DNA of 63,350 nucleotides from Glycomyces tenuis DSM 44171 (GTDB lineage: Bacteria > Actinomycetota > Actinomycetes > Mycobacteriales > Micromonosporaceae): positions 1 to 63,350 of the forward strand of contig NZ_ATYW01000025.1 of NCBI RefSeq assembly GCF_000427885.1, read 5' to 3'. The translations under genes and the position numbers were made by a program. Every line of letters begins with the position of its first letter. Position 1 is the stretch's first letter. Shown piece by piece: positions 7,835 to 17,007 of this stretch. The notes under the pieces were generated by a model. The model was given only the letters and a program-made list of their open reading frames with translations, had not been told where the DNA came from and did no database searches.

Positions 7835-8200
7835 ATGTATTCGCCGAAAGCACCGGTGCGCCGCAAAACCGCATGCAGGCGCTGTCTAACCGTGGCTGCT
7901 GGAATCGCCGCCGGAATCGCCTTGATGCTGCTGGTGCCGGACATGGCCCTGGCGCAGGAGGACGATCCGACCGAGCGCATCAGGTCGGTGCTGACGAACA
8001 TCCGGAACTGGATCGTCGGCATCGCCGCGGTCCTGGTGATCGTCATGCTCACTATCGCGGGAGTCCGGTATCTGCTCGCCTCTGATCCGGGCGAGACCGA
8101 GCGCGCGAAAACCGCACTGCGAGCGGCGGCGATCGGGTTCGCGATCATCCTCCTCGCGCCGTTCCTGGTCGCGATCCTGCAACAGATTCTGGCCGGGTGA
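7835..8200 (+). CDS. VirB2-like pilin/channel protein
   Basis: 121 residues from ATG 7835, preceded by GGAGGTGC. A basic N-terminus and hydrophobic stretch ending in DMALAQ fit a signal peptide with an Ala-x-Ala cleavage site. Two further membrane segments follow (IVGIAAVLVIVMLTIAGVRY and an Ala/Ile-rich one near the C-terminus) with a short loop SDPGETERAK between them, the topology of TrbC/VirB2 family subunits. It is the first gene of the secretion operon, and its stop overlaps the next start by GTGA. Predicted to form the extracellular or trans-envelope filament/channel subunit. Confidence 0.75.
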   Translation: MYSPKAPVRRKTACRRCLTVAAGIAAGIALMLLVPDMALAQEDDPTERIRSVLTNIRNWIVGIAAVLVIVMLTIAGVRYLLASDPGETERAKTALRAAAIGFAIILLAPFLVAILQQILAG

Positions 8201-9924
8201 GTGCGATGATCGAGGACCTTTGGAACGACCTTCTCGCCGGAATATTCGATTCCCTGTGGGAGATCAAAGCCCAGTTGTGGGACACCGTCTCGGGCATGTA
8301 TTTCGAGACCCTGTACTCGTATTTTTCAGACTCGGCCGGCCCCATGACCGATGCATTCTCGGCGCTGGTGATGGCCTCGTATGTCGGTATCGTCGTGGCC
8401 GCAGGTGCCATCCTGCTCGCCCGCGAGACGTTGCAGACGAAGTATTCGCTCCGCGAGCTCCTTCCTCGCCTGGTCATCGCCATTCTGCTGGTCGGGTTGG
8501 TTAAGGAGATCACCTGGCAGGTGTATTCGAACTCGCTGCTGCTGGCCGACGCGTTCACGCTCTCCGACCGGGTGCGGTATGTGACGTGCGAGAACTACCC
8601 CGATGGGTCGGCGCAGCCGATCGATCCGGCCGATTGCGTCGGCCACGAGGCGGTGATGCGCTCCGAGTTCGCCAATCACGCCTTCATGGTCGCGACCGGG
8701 CCCGGCGTCGATGGTCCGGTGGGGCTGTTCGATATCGGCATGCAGCTGGTGTCGATCTGGATCTACCTGTTGCTGCTGTTGATCTTCCTGTTGCGGAATA
8801 TCGCGTGGTTCTGCGTGCTCATCATCGCGCCGATGGCGCTGGCATGCCATGCGCTGCCGCAGACCGAGCGGTTCGCGCACTACTGGTGGCGGCTGCTGGG
8901 AGCCTGCCTGGCCTCCTCGCTCGGGCAATGCGCGCTGATCTGGGTCTATCACCAGCTCGACGGCACCTTCGGCGAGCAGTACGAGGAGAAGTACGCCGAT
9001 GACTACCACATCCAGCTGTTCTACCTGATCTTGATCGCGTGGCTGATGTGGAAGCTGCACAAGGCCGCATTCCAGCTCGCCCGCGGCAAGACGGTCAAAG
9101 TGCCGGGTTCGCATTTCCTGCAGTACCTGCTGTTGAACCGGCTGATGAACGGACGCTCGAAGTCGCGCTATTCGGGCAGGCGGCATCGTTCCCGACGTCG
9201 CGGCGACGGTGAGAGCGACGACGATGCCGGTGGTGGCAGTCGGAACGGTTCACATCAGCGGCCGATCCGCCGTTATCCGGAGTCGGACGGTCTGCAAGCC
9301 TGGCTGCGGTTCCGTCGCGATGTCGACGACCCACAGCGAGGCCGTGCGAACCACGCCGGCAACGCCGAGGCTCCTGGCCTAGTGACACGGTCGGGCTCGG
9401 CGATGGGAGACCCTGACAGGACCTTCCGCCCGACCGGTCCGGTGCCGAATCCATCTGAGGTTGCCGATCGGATCGAGACCCGCCGCCGGGTCGAGGCGAG
9501 TGAAGCGGCCCGGCAGCAGATCGAGCAGGTGCCTGACCGGGCACTGGCCGACCACGACGAGTTCCAGCGCCGGGCCGCGGGCTTCCACGCGCACCGCGGG
9601 GAGGTCGCCCGCCGTGCCGCCCGCGACCGAGGCGCGGTCCGCAAGCGGGACCGCAGAGCGGATGCGGCCGACGCGCTCGGCGACGTGCCACGCGGCGATC
9701 TGCGCGCCTCGCACGCTGGGGCCTGGACCGGTGGCGAACCGATGCCGCGCCGCGCCGAGACACGCCCGCGCCCGCGGCAGTGGACCAAAGACACGTTCCA
9801 CCTCGGCGATGGTGGCACACCGTACGCCCCACGAATCGATCGTGACCTGGCCGCCGAGGTCCGCACCAAGTCCAGCCGCGAGGCTGAAGCGGACGGTGGC
9901 GACGCGGGTGGTGAGCGGTCATGA
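8197..9924 (+). CDS. VirB6/TrbL-like polytopic membrane protein
   Basis: 575 residues from GTG 8197 (GTGA overlap; ATG 8206 is an alternative). Residues 1 to about 300 carry several membrane spans, including a long one, WIYLLLLLIFLLRNIAWF, as in TrbL/VirB6 inner-membrane channel components. The remaining roughly 270 residues are a soluble, Arg/Asp/Glu-rich low-complexity tail (for example SRRRGDGESDDDAGG), probably cytoplasmic and disordered. Such tails occur in actinobacterial homologues. Overlaps the next gene by ATGA. Predicted role: inner part of the DNA-transfer channel. Confidence 0.75.
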   Translation: MSAMIEDLWNDLLAGIFDSLWEIKAQLWDTVSGMYFETLYSYFSDSAGPMTDAFSALVMASYVGIVVAAGAILLARETLQTKYSLRELLPRLVIAILLVGLVKEITWQVYSNSLLLADAFTLSDRVRYVTCENYPDGSAQPIDPADCVGHEAVMRSEFANHAFMVATGPGVDGPVGLFDIGMQLVSIWIYLLLLLIFLLRNIAWFCVLIIAPMALACHALPQTERFAHYWWRLLGACLASSLGQCALIWVYHQLDGTFGEQYEEKYADDYHIQLFYLILIAWLMWKLHKAAFQLARGKTVKVPGSHFLQYLLLNRLMNGRSKSRYSGRRHRSRRRGDGESDDDAGGGSRNGSHQRPIRRYPESDGLQAWLRFRRDVDDPQRGRANHAGNAEAPGLVTRSGSAMGDPDRTFRPTGPVPNPSEVADRIETRRRVEASEAARQQIEQVPDRALADHDEFQRRAAGFHAHRGEVARRAARDRGAVRKRDRRADAADALGDVPRGDLRASHAGAWTGGEPMPRRAETRPRPRQWTKDTFHLGDGGTPYAPRIDRDLAAEVRTKSSREAEADGGDAGGERS

Positions 9925-10805
9925 CCCGCAGTGTTCCCGTCCCCGCCGACATCGACCTGGCCGACCGGGTGCTGTGGGGCTTGACGGTCCGGCAGGTGGC
10001 CGTGCTGGCACCGGTCGCCCTCGGGCTGCTCGCGGCCTGGCGGTCCCTGCTGGGCACCGTCCCGATCCTGGTCCTCCTGATCGCCACCGCCCCGATCGCC
10101 TCGTCCGCCCTCGCTTTGGCGTTGGTGAAGGTCGACGCAGTCGGGCTCGACCGTCTCGCCTGGGCCGCCGTCCGCGGCACCCGGGGGCGTGTTGCCGCTG
10201 GAGCACCGACCCCGGAGGCGCGATCGGTCCTGGCCGCGATATTCGGGCGATCCGGGCGGGGCGAGGTGCGTCCGGTGACCGGCCCGGTTCGCCGAGTCCG
10301 TACGGACGGGGTGGTAGACCTCGGCTCGGCCGGGTCGTCGATCGGCATCGACGTCGGGTTCGTCAACTTCACGCTGCGTTCATCGGCCGAGCAGGCCGCA
10401 CTCGTGGGGGCCTTCGCCCGGCTGCTCAACAGCGTGGATGCCCACATTCAGGTCCAGGTCACCTCGCGCCCGGTCGACCTGTCCGGCCACCTCCAGGCTC
10501 AGGTTGAACGCACCGCCCGCCTCGCCGATCCACGGTTGGCCGCCGCCGCTGCGGCGCACACGGCGTGGCTGGGTCGCCTGACCACCGGGCGGCGTCTGCT
10601 GCGCCGGGAGATCACCGTCGTCGCTCGCGCGTCCCGAGCTGAGGCCGCCGAATACGCCGCCCGCCAAGTAGAAGCCGCCGCCCAAGCCATGGGCGTGATC
10701 GCTACCCGGCTGGACGCGGCCGAATTGACCGCCCGATGCCGGTACGCGATCGACCCGTACGGCACGGCCTCTGCACGTATCGCCAGGAAGGAGCAATCAT
10801 CATGA
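9921..10805 (+). CDS. PrgI/SCO6880-like (VirB3-type) membrane protein
   Basis: 294 residues. The N-terminus (VPADIDLADRVLWGLTVRQVAVL) matches the start of PrgI family proteins, followed by two membrane segments (LAPVALGLLAAW and ILVLLIATAPIASSALALAL). The C-terminal 180 residues are soluble and resemble the N-terminal region usually found in VirB4 partners (VGFVNFTLRSSAEQAALVGAFARLLNS, then a region involved in a helical domain), suggesting that part of the usual VirB4 N-terminal domain is encoded here. Coupled by ATGA overlaps on both sides. Predicted to anchor the VirB4 ATPase at the membrane. Confidence 0.75.
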   Translation: MTRSVPVPADIDLADRVLWGLTVRQVAVLAPVALGLLAAWRSLLGTVPILVLLIATAPIASSALALALVKVDAVGLDRLAWAAVRGTRGRVAAGAPTPEARSVLAAIFGRSGRGEVRPVTGPVRRVRTDGVVDLGSAGSSIGIDVGFVNFTLRSSAEQAALVGAFARLLNSVDAHIQVQVTSRPVDLSGHLQAQVERTARLADPRLAAAAAAHTAWLGRLTTGRRLLRREITVVARASRAEAAEYAARQVEAAAQAMGVIATRLDAAELTARCRYAIDPYGTASARIARKEQSS

Positions 10806-12547
10806 GCGCCAGTAAGACCAAGAACGGACTCCGGCGCAGTGGCCGGTCGTGGCCGGTTCCGGCCGAGATCTGGCCGGACAGCGCGGTGATCGAGGCGCGA
10901 AGGATGGCCGTCGGGGACGGGTTCGCGGCCGTGCTGGTCGTGACCGGCTATCCCGCGCAGTTGCCGTTGGGGTGGTTCGAGGTCCTGGTCGGCCAGCACG
11001 CCCGGGTCACCGTCGCCCTCCACCTCGACGGGGTCGCCGCCGAGGTCGCGGCCTCCCGACTGCACCGGCGCCGCACCCGGCTCGAGTCGGCGCGGTCGGA
11101 TGCGGCGCATCGGGGTCGGCTCGATGATCCGGCCACGGATGCAGCGGCTGAGGACGCCGCCGAGCTGGCCGGGCGGATTGCCCGTGGCGAGACCCGCCTG
11201 CTGCGCCAGGCGGTCTATGTGACCGTCTACGCCGAGTCCAAGGACGCCCTGGACTTGGCGTGTGCGAAGGTCCGCTCCGGAGCCAGTGCGGCGCTGCTCG
11301 ATGCGCGCCCGGCGACGTTCCGGCAGGTCCCTGGCCTGCTGGCGTGTACGCCGCTGGGCGTCGACGGCGTCGGCGCGGCCCGGACGGTCGATGTCGACAC
11401 CGCCGCCGCCAGTTTTCCGTTCGCCTCGGCCGACGTGCCCGGCAGCGTCACCGAGGACGCGGTGTTGTGCGGGGTGAATCTGTTCTCCGGCGGCCCGGTC
11501 ATGTGGGACCGCTGGAGTCTGGCGAACCACAACTCGGTCACCCTCGCCACCTCCGGGGCGGGAAAGTCCTATTTGACGAAGCTCGAATGTCTGCGCCAGC
11601 TCTACGGCGGGGCCGAGGTCGTCATCGTCGATCCCGAAGCCGAATACACCGCCCTGGCCGAGCACGTCGGCGGCCAGGTGATCGCACCCGGCAGGGCCGG
11701 GACTCGGCTGAACCCCCTCGCGCTCCCGGCCGATCCCGAGGTGGGAACCAACGAGCTGGGTCGGCGTCGCCTGTTCGCCACCACCGTGGTCGAGACGCTG
11801 CTCGCCGAACGGCTGACCTCGGCCGAGACCGCCGCTTTGCAGGCTGGCCTCGCCGACGCCTATATCGCTGCCGGCATCAGCGACAACGCGGCAACGTGGC
11901 GGCAACCGGCCCCGACCTTGTGCGACCTCGCCGACCACCTCGCCAGGCAGCGCGACGGGCAAGCACTGGCCGACCGGATGGCCCCCTACCTCGGGCCCGA
12001 ATCGCTGTTCGCACCCGGCCCCGGCCCCGAAGCGCCTGCGCCGCTGCGTGTATTCGACCTGTCGGCGGTCAGTCCCGAACTGCTGCCGGTGGTCACCCTG
12101 GTGGTCCTCGACGACATATGGCGCGCCGTCCGTGCCGATGGGACGCGGCGCCTGGTGGTCGTCGACGAGGCGTGGAAACTCCTGCGGTCCGGTCGCAGCG
12201 CCGAGTGGCTGTCGACCCTCGCCAAATCGGCGCGCAAGCGCCTCGCGGGCCTCGCGGTGGTCACCCAAGACGTGGACGACGTCCTCGACTCCGCGCTGGG
12301 GCGCACGGTGATCGGCAACGCCGCCACCCAATATGTCGGCCGTCAGGCCCCGCAGGCGGTCGAGCCGGTCGCGAGAACGTTCGCGCTGACCGGGGCCGAG
12401 CGGGAACTGGTCGCCACCGCCGCCACCGGCGAGATGCTGCTGCTCTCGGGTGCCGTGCATGTGGCCTTCGCCGCGCTGGCCTCGCCCGAGGAGCACCGGC
12501 TGTGCCTGACCGGCGCTTCGGCCCTGACCGAAGGCGGCCGGTCATGA
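10802..12547 (+). CDS. VirB4-type conjugation ATPase
   Basis: 581 residues from ATG 10802, with AGGAAGGAGC upstream. Walker A TSGAGKSY with Lys255, and Walker B LVVVDEAWKLL with Asp455/Glu456; the order and spacing fit the VirB4/TraC family ATPase domain (AAA_10). An Ala-rich helical segment around residues 80-140 precedes the ATPase. At 581 residues it is shorter than classical VirB4 (about 800), consistent with the N-terminal part being carried by the preceding gene. Energises assembly of the secretion channel. ATGA overlap with the peptidase gene downstream. Confidence 0.9.
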   Translation: MSASKTKNGLRRSGRSWPVPAEIWPDSAVIEARRMAVGDGFAAVLVVTGYPAQLPLGWFEVLVGQHARVTVALHLDGVAAEVAASRLHRRRTRLESARSDAAHRGRLDDPATDAAAEDAAELAGRIARGETRLLRQAVYVTVYAESKDALDLACAKVRSGASAALLDARPATFRQVPGLLACTPLGVDGVGAARTVDVDTAAASFPFASADVPGSVTEDAVLCGVNLFSGGPVMWDRWSLANHNSVTLATSGAGKSYLTKLECLRQLYGGAEVVIVDPEAEYTALAEHVGGQVIAPGRAGTRLNPLALPADPEVGTNELGRRRLFATTVVETLLAERLTSAETAALQAGLADAYIAAGISDNAATWRQPAPTLCDLADHLARQRDGQALADRMAPYLGPESLFAPGPGPEAPAPLRVFDLSAVSPELLPVVTLVVLDDIWRAVRADGTRRLVVVDEAWKLLRSGRSAEWLSTLAKSARKRLAGLAVVTQDVDDVLDSALGRTVIGNAATQYVGRQAPQAVEPVARTFALTGAERELVATAATGEMLLLSGAVHVAFAALASPEEHRLCLTGASALTEGGRS

Positions 12548-13590
12548 AGCGGCTGATCGGTTCAACTGCGGCTGTAGCGGTCGGGTTGTGCGTGTGGCTC
12601 GTGCTCGCCACCGCCTCGGGCGGTGGTCGCCACGCCTATCTGGCCGGTGGCGGCTGCTCGGTCGCGGATGCCGACCGGTTCGCGGTCGCCCGCGCCCTCG
12701 GCGACGCCTTCGGGCAGGTCCAGGCCCGGCACGCGATCGCGATCTGGCAGGTCGGCGCTGACCGCGGCCTGCCCGAACAGGCGATGGTCATCGCGATCAC
12801 CACCGCCATCCAAGAAAGTGGCCTGCGGGTGCTGGCGAATCCGGCCGTCCCCGATTCCTACGACTACACGCATGACGGCGAGGGTTTCGACCACGATTCG
12901 GTGGGGCTGTTCCAGCAGAGGCAATCGTGGGGGCCGACCGAAGTGCTCATGGATCCCGAAGGGTCGGCCGGGCTGTTCTACGACAAGCTCGTCTCGATCG
13001 AGGGCTGGGAGTCCATGACGGTCGCTCAGGCGGCGCAAGCCGTCCAGGTCTCGGCCTTCCCCGACGCCTATGCCGCCCACGAGGACCAGGCACGGGCCGC
13101 GGTCGAGGCGATCGTGGACGGCTGTGTCGGCCAATGGGTCCACCCCACCCCGGGCGCGGGGATCGTCTCGGGGTGGCGCACCGATGCCCGACCTTCGCAC
13201 AACGGTGTCGACCTCGGCGCCGCCCGCGGCGCTGCGATCCTAGCGGCCAGCGCGGGGGAGGTGGTCACCGTGGTGTGCAACGCCCATACCCCGGCCGGTC
13301 GTCAGCTCTCCTGCGATGTGGACGGCTCCCCGCAGATCATGGGCTGCGGCTGGTACGTCGAGATCGCCCACGCCCAGAACCTCTTGACGCGGTACTGCCA
13401 TATGGGCCAGCGCCCGAGCGTCAATGTCGGTGAACAGGTGGCGACCGGCGATGTCCTCGGCTATGTCGGCTCCTCGGGCCGGTCTTCGGGCCCGCACTTG
13501 CACCTGGAGGTGCATAGGTCTCACAACCCCACGTTCGATACAGCGTTGAGCCCTCAGGAGTTCTTCTCTAGCAAGGGGATCAAGCTATGA
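12544..13590 (+). CDS. Secreted cell-wall hydrolase: lysozyme-like plus M23 peptidase
   Basis: 348 residues from ATG 12544, overlapping the VirB4 stop. An N-terminal hydrophobic segment (AVAVGLCVWLVLAT) acts as signal or anchor. Residues about 50-190 look like a transglycosylase-like fold with AIQESG (candidate catalytic Glu91) and a DHDSVGLFQQRQSWG segment. Residues about 205-340 are an M23 (LytM) endopeptidase: SHNGVDLG gives His219 and Asp223, GPHLHLEVH gives His318 and His320. Domain order is glycan cleavage then peptide cleavage, as in VirB1/TraG-type enzymes of Gram-positive conjugation systems that locally open peptidoglycan for the channel. Confidence 0.88.
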   Translation: MKRLIGSTAAVAVGLCVWLVLATASGGGRHAYLAGGGCSVADADRFAVARALGDAFGQVQARHAIAIWQVGADRGLPEQAMVIAITTAIQESGLRVLANPAVPDSYDYTHDGEGFDHDSVGLFQQRQSWGPTEVLMDPEGSAGLFYDKLVSIEGWESMTVAQAAQAVQVSAFPDAYAAHEDQARAAVEAIVDGCVGQWVHPTPGAGIVSGWRTDARPSHNGVDLGAARGAAILAASAGEVVTVVCNAHTPAGRQLSCDVDGSPQIMGCGWYVEIAHAQNLLTRYCHMGQRPSVNVGEQVATGDVLGYVGSSGRSSGPHLHLEVHRSHNPTFDTALSPQEFFSSKGIKL

Positions 13591-14021
13591 CTGTCCTCGA
13601 TGGAGTCATACCAGACATAGAGGCGCTCGCCGATCCACGGCTCCGGGCAGCGGCCTTGGGAGTGGCGGCGATCGCCGTAGCGGTCTGTCTGGTCCGGATG
13701 GTACTGCATCGCCGGGATGCGCGTGCCGGGCGGCGCAGCGCCCGCCTGGTGGTCGTCGCCGCCCCGCCGGAGGTCGACCCCGACGGTGCGGTCCTGGCCT
13801 GGCGGCATCTGGCCCAGATCGAACGCAGCGCTTGGCGCCGGTTTTGGCGCGGCCAGCCGCATCTGGTCTTCGAGTACGCCTTCACCGGTCCCGGTCTGCA
13901 AGTGCGGATCTGGGTGCCCGGGACCGTGTCGGTGCCGGTCGTGCGCCACGCCCTTGCCGCCGCCTGGCCGGGTGCGGTCACGACCGTCATCAACGTCCAC
14001 GAACAGGAGGAAGCGACATGA
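13587..14021 (+). CDS. Small membrane protein, split N-terminal part of the coupling protein
   Basis: 144 residues from ATG 13587 (ATGA overlap). One membrane segment (LRAAALGVAAIAVAVCLVRMVL), then a soluble domain with PEVDPDGAVLAWRHLAQIER and a WRGQPHLVFEY stretch. This resembles the N-terminal region of one-piece actinobacterial VirD4-like proteins, in which a domain of this kind precedes the soluble part and the P-loop. Here it is encoded separately, overlapping the start of the P-loop gene by 4 nt. Likely membrane anchor or receptor subunit of the coupling protein; that assignment rests on position and a partial resemblance. Confidence 0.55.
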   Translation: MTVLDGVIPDIEALADPRLRAAALGVAAIAVAVCLVRMVLHRRDARAGRRSARLVVVAAPPEVDPDGAVLAWRHLAQIERSAWRRFWRGQPHLVFEYAFTGPGLQVRIWVPGTVSVPVVRHALAAAWPGAVTTVINVHEQEEAT

Positions 14022-15943
14022 GCATCACCGCGGGCGGCAGGTTCACTCTTCGCCGGAGCGCGGTCGGGCTGCCATTGGTGCCCGAGCAGGCCGGTGACGG
14101 ACTACGCGGCTTGATCGAGGCCGGGACCGGACCGCGCGAGGCTGACCGGGCGCTGGTGCAGTTCAGCGTCTGCCCGGCCAGCCGGAGACGGCTCCGCCGC
14201 GCTCGCAAGACCGCGCGCGGCCAACGCCGCGGCACCGGCCTGGCCGCAGGACTGCTCGACCTGGTCACCCCCGGACCCTCGCGGTCTACGAGGGCCAGCG
14301 TGGAGGAGCCGCGCTGGGTCACCGAGTGGCGCAGGCAGACCCAGGCCCGACTCGCCGAGGGCACGTTGTGGGAGGTCGGAGTGCGCTACGCGGCCACCGC
14401 CGCCTCCAAGAAGGCCGCCCATGAGCGCGCCGGGCAGGTGGCCGCAGCGCTCGGTGCGGTGCTCGGGCCCGCCTGGCAGCGCCGCCGATCCCGCCGCATC
14501 GAACGCGCCACGGCCGCCTGGGCGGCCCAGCACGGGCCGCTGATGACCTGCGGCGAGCTGGCCCAGATCGCGCACCTGCCGCACGATGCCGTGGTCCCGG
14601 CCCTGGAACGAGCCGGAGCGCGTCTGATTGCTCCGGTCCCGGCGACGCCGTCCGGCGGCCGGGGTACGAAGACGGTGGGGACCGCTTCGGCGACCGGCCG
14701 GAAGGTCTCCCTCGCCGCCGCCGACGCCCGCTACCACACCCACGTGGTGGGCTCGACCGGCTCGGGCAAATCCACGCTACTGCTCAATTTGATCCTGGCC
14801 GACATCCGCGACCGGCGCGCCGCGGTCCTCATCGACCCCAAAGGCGACTTGGTTCGCGACGTACTCGACCGGCTCGACCCGGCCCAGACCGCTGGACGCC
14901 TGGTCTTGATCGACCCTGACGAGAAGGGCGGGCATCGGCCTGGGCTGCCGCCGATCGATGCCGCCCCGGACACCGAGGCCGCCGAGGTCGCGATCGACCA
15001 CTTCGTGGGCATCTGCCGCCGGATCTGGGAACGCCACTGGGGCCCCAGAGCCGACGACATCCTCCGCCAGGGTCTGCGCACCCAGGTATGGCTGAGCGAC
15101 CAGTACTCCCGGAAAGAGGCCGAGAGACTGGTGGGCCTGGCGGGGTTGCCGACGCTCCTCGGTGACCCGGTCGCCCGTGCGCCGTTCATCGCCGATCTCG
15201 ACGACCGTGAGATGATCCTGCGGGGTTTCTGGGCCTGGTTCGACGCACTGTCGGCCGGGATCCAATCACAGGCGCTCGGCCCGGTCCTCGCGCGGCTGCG
15301 AACGGTCCTGGGCCGGAGCTTCGTCCGCGAGACTATCGGCGCACCGGAAGCGAAAGCGTGCTTCGATCTCGCCCGCGCACTGGACCGGGGCGGGATCGTC
15401 CTTGCCCGGCTCCCCAAGGGGCAGCTCGGAGAAGACACCTCCAAACTGGTGGGCTCGATCCTGGTCGCCCGGGTCTGGCAGACCGTCCTGGGCCGCCAGA
15501 ACGCACCCGAGCACGCCCGGCGGGACGCCTCGCTGTACATCGACGAGGCCCACAACTTCCTCAACCTGCCCGACTCGGTCGCCGACATGCTCGCCGAAGC
15601 CCGAGCGCTCGGGCTGTCGATGACCCTGGCGCACCAGCACATGGGCCAGCTCGACCGCGACCTCCAGTTCGCCGTGTCCGCGAACGCGCGCAACAAGGTC
15701 TACTTCACCACCAGCCCCGAGGACGCCCGGCTCCTGTCGCGGCACACCGTCCCGAACCTGGCCGAGCACGACATCGCCCATCTCGACCGGTACCAAGCCG
15801 CGGCCCGCCTCGTCGCAGACGGCCGGGAATTGCCCGCGTTCACCCTCGACACGCTCGGGCCCCCGCCGCCGCTGGGGAAGGCCCGGCAGGTACGCGCTCA
15901 AGCGGGCCGTTTTCCCGCCTTCACGGACGGGAGTGGCCGGTGA
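14018..15943 (+). CDS. VirD4-like type IV coupling protein
   Basis: 641 residues from ATG 14018, with GAACAGGAGGAAG upstream. Walker A VGSTGSGKSTLL with Lys251; the AVLIDPKGDLVRD strand of FtsK/TraD-like coupling ATPases; Walker B SLYIDEAHNFL with Asp509/Glu510; then TLAHQHMGQL and FTTSPEDARLLSRH, typical of the TraM-recognition domain region. No membrane span of its own, since that is supplied by the preceding small gene. Predicted to bring the relaxosome/DNA to the channel and pump DNA. The next gene starts inside its stop (GTGA). Confidence 0.9.
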   Translation: MSITAGGRFTLRRSAVGLPLVPEQAGDGLRGLIEAGTGPREADRALVQFSVCPASRRRLRRARKTARGQRRGTGLAAGLLDLVTPGPSRSTRASVEEPRWVTEWRRQTQARLAEGTLWEVGVRYAATAASKKAAHERAGQVAAALGAVLGPAWQRRRSRRIERATAAWAAQHGPLMTCGELAQIAHLPHDAVVPALERAGARLIAPVPATPSGGRGTKTVGTASATGRKVSLAAADARYHTHVVGSTGSGKSTLLLNLILADIRDRRAAVLIDPKGDLVRDVLDRLDPAQTAGRLVLIDPDEKGGHRPGLPPIDAAPDTEAAEVAIDHFVGICRRIWERHWGPRADDILRQGLRTQVWLSDQYSRKEAERLVGLAGLPTLLGDPVARAPFIADLDDREMILRGFWAWFDALSAGIQSQALGPVLARLRTVLGRSFVRETIGAPEAKACFDLARALDRGGIVLARLPKGQLGEDTSKLVGSILVARVWQTVLGRQNAPEHARRDASLYIDEAHNFLNLPDSVADMLAEARALGLSMTLAHQHMGQLDRDLQFAVSANARNKVYFTTSPEDARLLSRHTVPNLAEHDIAHLDRYQAAARLVADGRELPAFTLDTLGPPPPLGKARQVRAQAGRFPAFTDGSGR

Positions 15944-16770
15944 CGCGACGCAAAAGCACCGATGTGGGCCTGGCCGGGCTGCGTCGACGCCTGACCGAGC
16001 GGGACTTCGCCATCATCGATCACCTGGCCCGGCACAAGGTCATGACCACGGCGATGCTCACCATGGTGTTCTTCACCGACCGGCGTCGTGCCTCGGCGCG
16101 GCTGTTGACCCTCACCGAACTCGGCGTGCTTTCCCGGACGCTCCTACCGGGCTCGGGATTGTGGCGATACACCCTCGGCTGGCACGGCCAGGTCATCTGG
16201 GCTCTCGAGCACGGTGAACGTCCCCCCACGAAGGCCGCAGCCGAGCTCGCCACCCATCAGATCACCTTCTCCTCGCAACTGGTCCATAAGGAGGCGGTGA
16301 ACGCGTTCTTCGCCCGTCTCCACCACGCAGGCCGCAGTCACGGTTTCCGCCTCACCGAATGGTTGTCCGAAGCTGAGGCCGCGGCTGAGTTCGACGCGCT
16401 TCGCCCCGATGCGGCCGGAACCCTCACCTGGGACGACGGACGACAGTTGCGGTTCTGGTTCGAGCACGACCGAGGTACCGAGACCCTCACCCGGCTGTGC
16501 GCGAAGCTCGGACGCTACCCACATCGCCGTTCCATCCGCTTGACCACCGACCGGACCATCCTGATAGAGACTTGCGGGCCGCGTCGCCTGGCCGGCCTCC
16601 TCGACGCCGGAGTCGACACCAGCGACCTGGCCGCCGCCGTCGTCCTGTACGAACCGATCGATCCGGTGACCTGCACCGAACCCACCAGCGGTCGCCTGGT
16701 AGCCGAACGCCGCTGGCACCGCCTGAACGACTCTGGCCCGTCCATGCTCCTGGCCGACCTCGCCGAATAG
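15940..16770 (+). CDS. Replication-relaxation family protein
   Basis: 276 residues from GTG 15940, overlapping the coupling-protein stop. The N-terminal LTERDFAIIDHLARHKVMTTAMLTMVFF...RLLTLTELGVLSR matches the winged-helix start of the replication-relaxation (PF13814) family, followed by LPGSGLWRYTLGWHGQVIW and a C-terminal alpha/beta region. Family members occur on actinobacterial mobile elements and are proposed to act at plasmid replication or transfer origins; direct function is not established. Last gene of the operon, followed by a 237-bp gap with short direct repeats that could be its target. Confidence 0.78.
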   Translation: MTRRKSTDVGLAGLRRRLTERDFAIIDHLARHKVMTTAMLTMVFFTDRRRASARLLTLTELGVLSRTLLPGSGLWRYTLGWHGQVIWALEHGERPPTKAAAELATHQITFSSQLVHKEAVNAFFARLHHAGRSHGFRLTEWLSEAEAAAEFDALRPDAAGTLTWDDGRQLRFWFEHDRGTETLTRLCAKLGRYPHRRSIRLTTDRTILIETCGPRRLAGLLDAGVDTSDLAAAVVLYEPIDPVTCTEPTSGRLVAERRWHRLNDSGPSMLLADLAE

Positions 16771-16788
16771 CGTCCAGGCCGCCAAGGT

Positions 16789-16835
16789 GTCCGGCGGACG
16801 GGGTCCGGCACGCTGGATCCGGCAGAGCGTCCGGC
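16789..16835. repeat. Four short direct repeats (RTCCGGC) after the transfer operon
   Basis: Copies at 16789, 16803, 16817 and 16829, spaced 14, 14 and 12 bp. They lie in the gap 16771-17007 between convergent genes. The same gap also contains CGGTTACCG at 16890, one half-site of the GGTAGYCG type. Candidate binding site for a transfer or replication protein; chance clustering in GC-rich DNA is not excluded. Confidence 0.35.
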
Positions 16836-17007
16836 ACAGCCCCGTCCACCCCTACCGCTCCGCGTTCGCGCATACGCACAGGAAGCGGGCGGTTACCGGC
16901 CAGGAAACGAAGTCCGACAATATATTCCTCTCCCAAGCTGCTGGGGCGGCACGAGGCCGCTGCCTTTCCTTCGCCTCTCGCCCCTGACGCTGCCTCGGTT
17001 TCAGCCC

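Noticed and set aside
7662..7889. 75-codon frame across the leader hairpin
   Set aside because: Poor protein character and overlaps the pilin start; at most a leader peptide from ATG 7740, so reported only as a regulatory possibility.
16697..16704. GGTAGCCG inside the replication-relaxation gene
   Set aside because: Single copy in coding DNA, explained by codons; not part of a cluster. The similar copy near 34433 is rejected for the same reason.
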